From contig DASQHM010000182.1 of NCBI GenBank assembly GCA_035632095.1, positions 1 through 21,047 on the forward strand: a DNA stretch of 21,047 nucleotides, read 5' to 3'. The notes beneath the pieces were generated by a model. The model ran no database searches. It saw nothing but the letters and a program-made list of their open reading frames with translations, and had not been told where the DNA came from. Below, piece by piece: positions 6,917 to 14,200 of this stretch. Source of the DNA: DASQHM01 sp035632095 (lineage in GTDB: Bacteria > Pseudomonadota > Alphaproteobacteria > Ferrovibrionales > Ferrovibrionaceae). How positions within the stretch are numbered: the first letter of the stretch is position 1; each line of letters opens with the position of its first letter. Position numbers and translations under genes: made by a program.

Positions 6917-8672
6917 GGATCGCCGCCCACTTTGCGCCGAGATAAGCCTCGACGACATTGCGATCGTTGGTGACTTCGTTCGGGAGGCCCGATGCGAGGA
7001 CTCGCCCGTGGTCGAGCACGATGAAACGGCCGGCAAGACGAACCATTGCTCGCATGGTGTGTTCGATGATGACGATGGTAACGCCGCCGGCCGAAATCGA
7101 GCGAAGCAGCGCCAACACGTCTTCGACTTCGGCGCTGCCTAAACCGGCCAGAGGCTCGTCCAGCAGCAGCAGGCGCGGCCGGCCCGCCAACGCCCGCGCC
7201 AGCTCCATCAGCCGAAGTTGCTTGTTGGTCAGCTTGCCGGCCATGTCATCGGCCTCTGCCGAAAGGGCGACGCGCCGAAGCGCTTCGCGCGCCAGCCGGA
7301 ACGCATCCGCGTCGTTCGTCGTGACCGCATAGGCGCCGACGACGACGTTGTGCAGCAACGACATGCGGGCGAAGCTGCGCACCACCTGGAACGTGCGGCC
7401 AATTCCGAACCGGCAGACGCGATTGGGCTTGAGACCGATCATGCTATGGCCGTCGAACACGATCTCGCCATCGTCGAGACGGAGGAAGCCGTTCAGCAGA
7501 TTGAACAGGGTGGTCTTGCCGGCGCCGTTGGGCCCGATGATGCCGAGAATCTCTCCGGCGTGAACTTCGAAGCCGACGTCGGCGACGGCGCGTAGCCCGC
7601 CGAAGGATTTGTTCAACCCGGACACGCGAAGGATCGGATCGCGCGCCGGAAGCTCGGCTGGCGCTGCGGCTGCCTCGGTGTCCGCGGACGCGTCCATTTC
7701 TGCGGGCGGCGCTCGGCGCGGCCGGTAAAATCGGTCGCGAAGACGCCAATAGATGCCTTCCGGCGCCAGCAGAATCACCAGCAAAATCGCGACGCCGTAA
7801 ACCACGCCCTGAATGCCGGGGAGCACATCGCCAAGCTCGGCCTGCAATGTCTCGCTGAGCGGAATCAGGATCGCTGCGCCGATGACCGGACCCCACAGGG
7901 TACCGACGCCGCCGAACAGCGTCACCACAAGCGCCTGTGCCGACGTTAGGACCCCGAACACGCTTTCGGGCGTGACCACGAGCAAAACCACCGCGTAAAG
8001 GCCGCCCGCGGCAGCGGCGAGTGCGCCGCTCAACATGACGGCGCGCATCTTCCATTTCAGCGTGTCGATGCCGGCCGCTTCCGCTGCCGGCTCGTTCTGC
8101 TTGATCGCGAGCAGCGACATGCCGAAGCGGGAGCGCTCGACCGCCAGCGAAACCAACAGCGCAACGACGAGAAGCCCAACGGCCAGCGCCACATAAACCC
8201 GGTAATCGGCGAATTGCATGAACCACGCAGGCTCGGCGCGCTTCATCGGCAAGGCGACCTCTTGATAACCAAGCCATACGAAGACGTAGAGCAATGCCAT
8301 CGGGTAGGCCAGCATGGACAGCGCGAAATAATGGCCACGCAGGCGGAAGGTCGGGTACCCGATGACGATGCCGGCGAGGGCGCCAACCAGCGTGCCGAGC
8401 GGAATTCCGAACCAGGGCGTCAGATCGAAGCGAATCAGGGCGATTACGACCGTGTAGGCGCCGAGCCCGAAGAACGCGGCATGGCCGAAAGAGACAAGTC
8501 CGGTGTAACCGCTCAGAAGGTTCCAGGACAGCCCCATCACCGCCCAAATCGGCACCAGGGTCAGCATAAGCAGGTAATAGGAGTTGGCGACAACGGCGGC
8601 GAGCGCACACCAGGCCAGGGCGAGAAGCGCGATGATCACCAGTGAGGTCCCGAGCCCGCCGCGTCGCGCCAT
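6903..8672 (-). CDS. Fused LivM permease and LivG ATPase
   Basis: A 589-residue fusion. Residues 1-305 are a LivM-type permease with many hydrophobic helices and family motifs (NLLSGYTGLVSFGHAAFFGL at 51-70, AIKQNEPAAEAAGID at 189-203). A charged Ala/Pro-rich linker (about 310-345) leads to a LivG-type ATPase at 346-589 with Walker A GPNGAGKTT (380-388), Walker B LLLLDE (501-506) and H538. The signature position reads LTNKQ (481-485) rather than LSGGQ, as is common in LivG proteins. ATG 8672 lies two bases after the livH stop; a GTG at 8678 overlapping that stop as GTGA is an alternative. Such LivM-LivG fusions are known in alphaproteobacteria. The much longer open frame upstream is antisense-free shadow of livH. 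Confidence 0.92.
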   Translation of the reverse strand: MARRGGLGTSLVIIALLALAWCALAAVVANSYYLLMLTLVPIWAVMGLSWNLLSGYTGLVSFGHAAFFGLGAYTVVIALIRFDLTPWFGIPLGTLVGALAGIVIGYPTFRLRGHYFALSMLAYPMALLYVFVWLGYQEVALPMKRAEPAWFMQFADYRVYVALAVGLLVVALLVSLAVERSRFGMSLLAIKQNEPAAEAAGIDTLKWKMRAVMLSGALAAAAGGLYAVVLLVVTPESVFGVLTSAQALVVTLFGGVGTLWGPVIGAAILIPLSETLQAELGDVLPGIQGVVYGVAILLVILLAPEGIYWRLRDRFYRPRRAPPAEMDASADTEAAAAPAELPARDPILRVSGLNKSFGGLRAVADVGFEVHAGEILGIIGPNGAGKTTLFNLLNGFLRLDDGEIVFDGHSMIGLKPNRVCRFGIGRTFQVVRSFARMSLLHNVVVGAYAVTTNDADAFRLAREALRRVALSAEADDMAGKLTNKQLRLMELARALAGRPRLLLLDEPLAGLGSAEVEDVLALLRSISAGGVTIVIIEHTMRAMVRLAGRFIVLDHGRVLASGLPNEVTNDRNVVEAYLGAKWAAIRAAD

Positions 8673-8674
8673 GG

Positions 8675-9637
8675 TCACACCCGCTCGCTCGCGCGGCCGA
8701 ACAAGCCCTGCGGGCGGATTAGCACGATCAATAGGAACACCACGAAGATCGTCGCGTTCTGCAGTTGGGTTGGCAGAACCAGGGTCGAAAGCTGCTGCAC
8801 CAATCCGATGGTCATGCCACCCCAATAGGCGCCGAGAATGCTGCCCATGCCACCGAGCACCACGCCTGCGTACATGATGATGACGTAGTCGAGGCCGACA
8901 TAGGGCTGGAACGGGTTGAAGGTGGCGACCAATCCGCCGGCCACTGCGGTGACGCCGATGCCGATGCCGAACGCGATACGGTGCGCGCGATCGACGTCGA
9001 TGCCCATGTACGTGGCGGCCATGGAGTTGTCGGCGGCGGCACGCAGCATTTTTCCGAGCCGCGACCGGTTGATGATCCAGTACAGCGCGACGGCAACCAC
9101 GATCGAGACCAATGCGGCGATCGTTCTGGCCTGGTTCAGGAACAGGGCGGCCGTATCGTTGAACCGCAGCGGAATCTCCCAGGCGCGCGACGATAGCGCC
9201 GTCCGCACCGATTGCGGCGTCGAGCCGAAGAGAATGAGGCCGCCGTTCTGCACGATCAGGGAAAGACCGAGCGTCAGAATGAGCTGCGCGTAGTGTCCTT
9301 CGCCTTCGACGCCGGCAGCCCGCGTTCCCGTGACGCGCGAGATGAGCGCGCGATGCAGCAAATATCCCGCGGCGCATAGGATCGGTCCGGCCACGATTGC
9401 CGCGACGAAGGGCACCGCCGTCGAACTTTGGAAGGGCAGCAACGCAATTCCGGCGACCAGATACAAGGTGACGTACATGCCCAGCATGAGGAAATCGCCC
9501 TGGGCAAAGTTGATCACCCGCATGACGCCGAAGATCAGGCCGAGGCCGACGCACATGAGGCCGTAGATGGCGCCGACAAGGAGACCCGCCGTAAGCGCCT
9601 GCAGAAAGGTCTCGGCGAAGACCCCGAACGATTGCAT
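8675..9637 (-). CDS. livH: ABC transporter permease, LivH family
   Basis: A 320-residue inner-membrane permease. The LivH hallmark near the N-terminus is present: GLMCVGLGLIFGVMRVINFA, then QGDFLMLGMY. The C-terminal half has YAGVVLGGMGSILGAYWGG and ends in LIVLIRPQGLFG, both typical. About eight hydrophobic helices are visible. It pairs with the LivM half of the next gene to form the channel. It is the first gene of the minus-strand operon, so the promoter should lie in the 243-base divergent gap to its right. The ATG has GGGAG eight bases upstream. Length and motifs are normal. Confidence 0.93.
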   Translation of the reverse strand: MQSFGVFAETFLQALTAGLLVGAIYGLMCVGLGLIFGVMRVINFAQGDFLMLGMYVTLYLVAGIALLPFQSSTAVPFVAAIVAGPILCAAGYLLHRALISRVTGTRAAGVEGEGHYAQLILTLGLSLIVQNGGLILFGSTPQSVRTALSSRAWEIPLRFNDTAALFLNQARTIAALVSIVVAVALYWIINRSRLGKMLRAAADNSMAATYMGIDVDRAHRIAFGIGIGVTAVAGGLVATFNPFQPYVGLDYVIIMYAGVVLGGMGSILGAYWGGMTIGLVQQLSTLVLPTQLQNATIFVVFLLIVLIRPQGLFGRASERV

Positions 9638-9880
9638 CCCCCTGGCTCCCCGGCTGGCCGCCCCTTAGACGCTACCCCATTGCCGGAACATTGCATCTGC
9701 TATCTGCACCCCCGCCGCGATCCCGCAAGTGCCCCTAATCAACGCGATTTTCCGAGATTCGCCGGTGGCATCGGAAGCCAAACTATTGTCTAATTTGCCC
9801 TCGCAGAACGGCAACGGCGTTGTACGCTGCAAATCGAAACTGCGGCGATACATTGCAAGCCGCAAGGGGGGGCTACCAAC
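9638..9880. promoter_or_regulatory. Divergent intergenic region between the two ABC operons
   Basis: This 243-base gap must hold the promoters of the minus-strand liv operon and the plus-strand peptide-transporter operon. I could not find a convincing -35/-10 pair for either. The one structured element is an imperfect dyad at 9777-9799, listed separately. A purine-rich ribosome-binding site (AAGGGGGGG, 9864-9872) precedes the ATG at 9881. No local regulator gene is present in the window. Confidence 0.5.
9777..9799. promoter_or_regulatory. Imperfect dyad, candidate operator
   Basis: GCCAAACTA and TAATTTGCC form nine-base arms around TTGTC, with seven of nine positions symmetric. It is AT-rich against a GC-rich background and lies about 80 bases before one operon and 140 before the other. 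It could be a shared regulator site; this is inference from symmetry only. Confidence 0.25.
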
Positions 9881-11419
9881 ATGAGCCGAGTGACTCGTCG
9901 ACATTTTCTCCAGGCCACGGCCGCCGGCCTGCCGGCGCTCGGCCTGATCGGCGCCAATCGCGCCGCGGACGCTCAGGGCGCGAAGGCGCTGACCATCGCC
10001 TACAACGTGAACTTGCCGTCGTGGGATCCGACCGTCGGATTGTCGGCGGTCAACCCGACGATCCAGTCCATTTACAAATCGGTGTTCGATCAATACATCG
10101 ATCAGAACCCGAATTTAAGCTTCAAACCCGGCCTGCTGACCAAGTGGGGCTGGAACGACGACAAGTCGAAGATTTCTGTGACCTTGCGCAACGGCGCGTT
10201 CTGGCACGACGGCACGCCGGTGACGCCGGCGGACGTGGTCTGGTCGCTCGAGCGCGCCGGCGATCCCAAGGGCGGAAATCCCATCCAATTCGTCTGGGGC
10301 AAGATCGGCAACTTCAAGGTTGACGGCATGACCGTCACCGCCGACGTGAAGGAATTCGAGCCCACCCTGTTCAAATGGATGGCGTTCCTCACGGGCTATG
10401 TGCTGCCGAAGGCCGCCTACGAAAAAGCGGGCGCCGAGGGTTTCGAGAAGCGGCCGATCGGGTCCGGTCCCTATATGGTCGAGGCGTTCGAGCGCAATGC
10501 CTTCGTCCGGCTCAAGGCGTTTCCGAAATGGTGGGGCGGCAAGCCCGCCTTCGACAGCGTGGTCTTCAAATTCGTCCCCGACGCGACCAGCCGCGTCGCC
10601 GAAGTGGAGAGCGGCTCGTCGGACCTGACCATCGAGATTCCATACGAGGAATTCGACCGCCTGAAGAAGAAGCCGGGGCTCGAGGGCACCACGACGCCCG
10701 TGTCCGACATCGCCATGATTTTCATCACCAACATCGAGCCGATGCTCGACCGCAACGTCCGCCTCGCTCTGCACCACGCGATCGACAAGAAAACGATCGT
10801 GAACCGTCTGCTTCGCGGATACGGCGTGCCGATCGATACATTGGAGGCGCCGCAATATGCGGCTTTCGATCCCTCGATCAAGGTCGGATACGATCCCAAA
10901 CTGGCGAAGGCTCTGATGGCCAAGTCCGGCTTCTCGCCGGAGAAGCCGGTGAAGTTCACCATTCAAACGACGCGCGGCTTCAAGCCCAAGGATTATGAGA
11001 TGATCCAGGCGATCGTCGGCATGTGGCGGAAGGTCGGGGCTGAAGCGAATATCGAGATCTACGAAATCGCCAAGCACTTCGAGTTGCGGGCGCAGCATAA
11101 GCTGGCGCCGGCGGCCTTCTACAACTGGGGCAACTCGATCGGCGATCCGTCCACCTCGACCGGCTTCGCCATGTTCGGGCCATCGCCCCATTCGGCCTGG
11201 AAGACGCCCGATCTCGACGCGAAGATCGGCCCGCTCTGGGGCGAGAAGGACGAAGCCAAGCGCATTGCGGGATACAAGGCGGGGGACCGCTACATTGCGG
11301 AAGAGGGCTATGTCATCCCGCTCTTCCAATATGTCCAGCCGATCACCTATCGCAAGGGCCTGAAGGTGGTGCCCCATGTCGCCAACTACATACTGCCGCA
11401 GAGCATAACCCCGGCCTGA
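9881..11419 (+). CDS. Tat-exported solute-binding protein, peptide/nickel ABC type (family 5)
   Basis: A 512-residue periplasmic binding protein of SBP_bac_5 (DppA/OppA) type. The N-terminus is a twin-arginine signal, TRRHFLQ at 5-11, then a weakly hydrophobic stretch and likely cleavage after ADA near residue 31, so it probably crosses the membrane folded. The body has the family's FWHDGTPVTPADVVWSLERA segment, the domain II motif RPIGSGPYMVEAFERNAFVRL, and the later VRLALHHAIDKKTIV. AAGGGGGGG precedes the ATG. It is the first gene of a five-gene importer operon. Family 5 proteins bind peptides, nickel complexes, sugars or opines; the ligand is not evident. Confidence 0.92.
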   Translation: MSRVTRRHFLQATAAGLPALGLIGANRAADAQGAKALTIAYNVNLPSWDPTVGLSAVNPTIQSIYKSVFDQYIDQNPNLSFKPGLLTKWGWNDDKSKISVTLRNGAFWHDGTPVTPADVVWSLERAGDPKGGNPIQFVWGKIGNFKVDGMTVTADVKEFEPTLFKWMAFLTGYVLPKAAYEKAGAEGFEKRPIGSGPYMVEAFERNAFVRLKAFPKWWGGKPAFDSVVFKFVPDATSRVAEVESGSSDLTIEIPYEEFDRLKKKPGLEGTTTPVSDIAMIFITNIEPMLDRNVRLALHHAIDKKTIVNRLLRGYGVPIDTLEAPQYAAFDPSIKVGYDPKLAKALMAKSGFSPEKPVKFTIQTTRGFKPKDYEMIQAIVGMWRKVGAEANIEIYEIAKHFELRAQHKLAPAAFYNWGNSIGDPSTSTGFAMFGPSPHSAWKTPDLDAKIGPLWGEKDEAKRIAGYKAGDRYIAEEGYVIPLFQYVQPITYRKGLKVVPHVANYILPQSITPA

Positions 11420-11455
11420 ACGCCGCGGCCCGCGTGGCAAGCATGGTGTACCTCG

Positions 11456-12463
11456 GTGCCGCTCGGATATATCGGCAAGCGTTTGGCGATGGCGATCCCG
11501 ACACTTTTCGGGGTCGCCGTCGTCGTTTTCGTGCTCCTCCGCGTGGTGCCAGGCGACCCGATCGCCATGATGCTGCCGCCGGGCGCGCGGGCCGATGACA
11601 TCGAGCGGCTGCGCGCGCTTTACGGGCTGAACCATCCGATCGTCGAGCAGTTCGGCCGCTGGCTGCTCGATCTGGTCACCGGAAACTTCGGTACGTCGAT
11701 CAGCCTGCACCAGGGCGTCTTCGGACTGATCATGAGCCGTCTGCCCGCCACGCTCGAGCTGGCGCTGGCCGCGTTGGTGGTCGCCACGGCGGCGGGCGTG
11801 CTGTTCGGCGTCGCGGCGGCCTATTGGCGAGGTAGATGGCCCGAGGTGGCCGTCGATGCCCTGACGGGCCTCGGCATGGCCATCCCGGATTTTCTCTGGG
11901 CCCTGCTTTTGGTTCTGGCGCTCGGCGTGCTGTTGCCGGTGCTGCCCATATCCGGCCGCATCGACCCGCGAACGGAAATAAGCTTCGTCACGGAATTTTA
12001 CCTGGCGGAGAGTTTCGTCCGCGGCGAATTTGCCGTCGCCGGTTCGCTGCTCGCCCACATGGTGTTGCCGGTCGCGGCGCTAGCCTTGCCGCTCACCGCC
12101 GCGATCTCGCGCATCCTGAAGGGCGCGATCAACGAGGCTATGAGCCAGGACTACATCCTGATGGCGCGCGTGAAGGGCTTCAGCAAGGCGCGCATCGTCT
12201 GGCGCGAGGCCTTGCGCAATGCGCTTGTGCCGGCGGTCACGCTCAGCGGCGTGCAATTCACCTTCCTGATCGGCGGCACCGTCCTAGTTGAGCGGATCTT
12301 CGGCTATCCGGGGATCGGGAACATGGCGATCGGCGCCGTGATCGACCGCGATCTGCCGCTGATCCAAGGCATCGTCCTGATATTCGCCGTGCTCTTCATC
12401 GTCGTGAACCTGCTCGTCGACATGACCTACGTGGCGATCAATCCGAGAATCCGCCATGGCTGA
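11456..12463 (+). CDS. Peptide-type ABC transporter permease, DppB/OppB family
   Basis: A 335-residue inner-membrane permease. It opens with the family pattern YIGKRLAMAIPTLFGVAVVV, then VVPGDP, and has about six hydrophobic helices. The cytoplasmic coupling loop is DYILMARVKGFSKARIVWRE, the EAA-type motif contacting the ATPases. It ends in VAINPRIRHG, as DppB-type proteins do. The start is GTG 11456: nearby ATG 11443 and GTG 11446 are out of frame, and the family pattern begins five residues later. The Shine-Dalgarno is poor, with 36 bases after the binding-protein gene, so coupling to that gene is likely. It pairs with the next permease. Confidence 0.92.
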   Translation: MPLGYIGKRLAMAIPTLFGVAVVVFVLLRVVPGDPIAMMLPPGARADDIERLRALYGLNHPIVEQFGRWLLDLVTGNFGTSISLHQGVFGLIMSRLPATLELALAALVVATAAGVLFGVAAAYWRGRWPEVAVDALTGLGMAIPDFLWALLLVLALGVLLPVLPISGRIDPRTEISFVTEFYLAESFVRGEFAVAGSLLAHMVLPVAALALPLTAAISRILKGAINEAMSQDYILMARVKGFSKARIVWREALRNALVPAVTLSGVQFTFLIGGTVLVERIFGYPGIGNMAIGAVIDRDLPLIQGIVLIFAVLFIVVNLLVDMTYVAINPRIRHG

Positions 12464-13310
12464 CGTCGCGCAGTGGCCGGCGGTTCTGCGCAACGGCCGG
12501 GCGCTGCTCGGGCTGTTCGTGTTCTTGCTGCTGTTCCTCGTCGCGGCCGCGGCGCCGTTGCTGGCTCCGCACGATCCGCTAGAGCAGGATCTCGTCAACT
12601 CGTTCTTGCCGCCGTTCTGGCGGCCCGACGCCGACCCGCAATTCCTGTTCGGCACCGACAGCCTGGGGCGCGACATATTTTCCCGCCTCATCTACGGCGC
12701 CCGCATCGCGTTCATCGTCGCCGTCGTGGCGGCGTCGCTCGTCTGCGTGCTCGGAACCATGCTCGGATTGCTGTCCGGCTATTACGGCGGATGGATCGAC
12801 ACGGGTATTTCCCGCCTGGTCGACGTCTGGATGTCGTTTCCGCCGGTGTTGTTGTCGATCGTACTTGCCGCCGTGATCGGGGCCGGCCTGCAAGCGGTCA
12901 TCATTGCCATCGTCGTGGTCGATTGGACGCGCTTCTGCCGCATCGTCCGGGCGGAAGTGCTGGTGCAGCGCGAGCAGGACTACGTGACGGCGGCGCTGAC
13001 CATGGGATTGGGACGCCCGCACATCATGTTGCGCGAAATTTTGCCGAATATCCTGCCGACCCTTGCGGTGCTCTATTCGCTGGAGATGGGCATCGCCATC
13101 ATCGTCGAGGCGATCTTGAGTTTCGTCGGCCTGAGCGTCGCATCGGACGCGCCCACATGGGGTGGTCTCATTCAGGAGGGGCGGCTCTACATCAATCAGG
13201 CATGGTGGCTGCTGGCCTTGCCAGTCGGTTGCATCATCGTGACGGTGCTTGGTCTAAATGCGTTGGGCGACGGTTTGCGCGAAAGCCTCGATCCGGTATT
13301 GCGGCGATGA
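12456..13310 (+). CDS. Peptide-type ABC transporter permease, DppC/OppC family
   Basis: A 284-residue inner-membrane permease. After one N-terminal helix (about 16-36) comes the family motif FGTDSLGRDIFSR (65-77), then further helices and the coupling loop QDYVTAALTMGLGRPHIMLR (174-193). The C-terminal YINQAWWLLALPVGCIIVTVL and LGDGLRESLDPVLRR are characteristic. Its ATG overlaps the previous stop by eight bases and its stop overlaps the next ATG (ATGA), so it is translationally coupled on both sides. It is the second half of the channel. Confidence 0.93.
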   Translation: MADVAQWPAVLRNGRALLGLFVFLLLFLVAAAAPLLAPHDPLEQDLVNSFLPPFWRPDADPQFLFGTDSLGRDIFSRLIYGARIAFIVAVVAASLVCVLGTMLGLLSGYYGGWIDTGISRLVDVWMSFPPVLLSIVLAAVIGAGLQAVIIAIVVVDWTRFCRIVRAEVLVQREQDYVTAALTMGLGRPHIMLREILPNILPTLAVLYSLEMGIAIIVEAILSFVGLSVASDAPTWGGLIQEGRLYINQAWWLLALPVGCIIVTVLGLNALGDGLRESLDPVLRR

Positions 13311-14200
13311 ACGCGCTGCTTGAAATAAGCGGCCTGCACCTCGAAATCGCCGGGCCGAGCGGCTGGCAGCCGATCCTGCGCGGCGTCGATTTGGCCTTGC
13401 CGGCTGGAATGGTGCACGGCCTGGTCGGCGAGAGCGGCGCCGGCAAGACCATGGTCGCCAAGGCAGTCCTCGGCATCCAACCGGAACGATCGCGGATCAG
13501 CGAAGGTGCAATCCGGTTCGAAGGCCAGGACATCACGCATCTCGGCGGCAACGTGCGGCGAGCGTTGTTCGGTCGCGGCATGGCGTTGATTCCGCAGGAT
13601 CCGATGAGCGCGCTCAATCCGGTCGTCCGCATCGAGACTCAAATGCTCGACGTTCTGCGGCTTCACCTCGACCTTTCGCGGGATTCGGCCCGCGAGGCGG
13701 CCCTGAGACTGCTGTCCGACGTGCATATCCGCAAGCCCGAGCGCGTGCTGCGTCTCTATCCGCACGAACTGTCCGGCGGCATGCGCCAGCGCGTGCTCAT
13801 CGCCAATGCGTTTGCCTGCAAGCCGAAGCTCATCATAGCCGACGAGCCGACCACGGCGCTCGACGTAACCGTGCAACGGCAGATCCTTCGGCTGATCAAG
13901 GACCTGCAGGCGACGTCTAACACGGCGCTGCTTTTCGTGACGCACGATCTCGGCGTTGTCGCGAAGATCTGCGATTGGGTCAGCGTGCTGCATGCGGGGC
14001 GCGTCGTCGAATCCGCAAGCGTCGAGGAAGTCTTCCGCGCGCCGCGCCACGAGTACACCCGCGCGCTTTTCGCCGCCACGCCGCGCTACGACCGGCCGGG
14101 CGAGAGCCTGCATCCCGTCCCGCCGGCCTTGATCGCGCGCCTGAACGACGAAGCGGCGGCCTATGACGCCGCGCGCGCCGGACGCCTAAGCGATGCTTGA
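13307..14200 (+). CDS. Peptide-type ABC transporter ATPase, DppD/OppD family
   Basis: A 297-residue ATPase. Walker A GESGAGKT is at 41-48, Q-loop IPQDPMSALNP at 95-105, signature LSGGMRQRV at 155-163, Walker B LIIADEPTTALD at 175-186 and the switch His in FVTHDLG at 213. The C-terminal extension contains the HEYTRALFAATP motif typical of peptide-transporter ATPases. ATG 13307 overlaps the permease stop as ATGA; the open frame extends much further upstream but only as a shadow of the permease. It would dimerise with the ATPase half of the next gene. Confidence 0.93.
   Translation: MNALLEISGLHLEIAGPSGWQPILRGVDLALPAGMVHGLVGESGAGKTMVAKAVLGIQPERSRISEGAIRFEGQDITHLGGNVRRALFGRGMALIPQDPMSALNPVVRIETQMLDVLRLHLDLSRDSAREAALRLLSDVHIRKPERVLRLYPHELSGGMRQRVLIANAFACKPKLIIADEPTTALDVTVQRQILRLIKDLQATSNTALLFVTHDLGVVAKICDWVSVLHAGRVVESASVEEVFRAPRHEYTRALFAATPRYDRPGESLHPVPPALIARLNDEAAAYDAARAGRLSDA

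Noticed and set aside
8673..9554. 294-codon upstream extension of the LivM-LivG frame
   Set aside because: It covers livH in another frame and has no membrane-protein character; the LivM family start is at 8672.
10115..12058. 647-codon minus-strand open frame antisense to the peptide-binding protein and permease genes
   Set aside because: Low-complexity Arg/Asp/His-rich product without family features, exactly antisense to two well-supported genes; a codon-bias shadow of GC-rich DNA.
13196..14113. 305-codon minus-strand open frame opposite the DppD-type ATPase
   Set aside because: Antisense shadow; the plus strand has every ABC ATPase motif.
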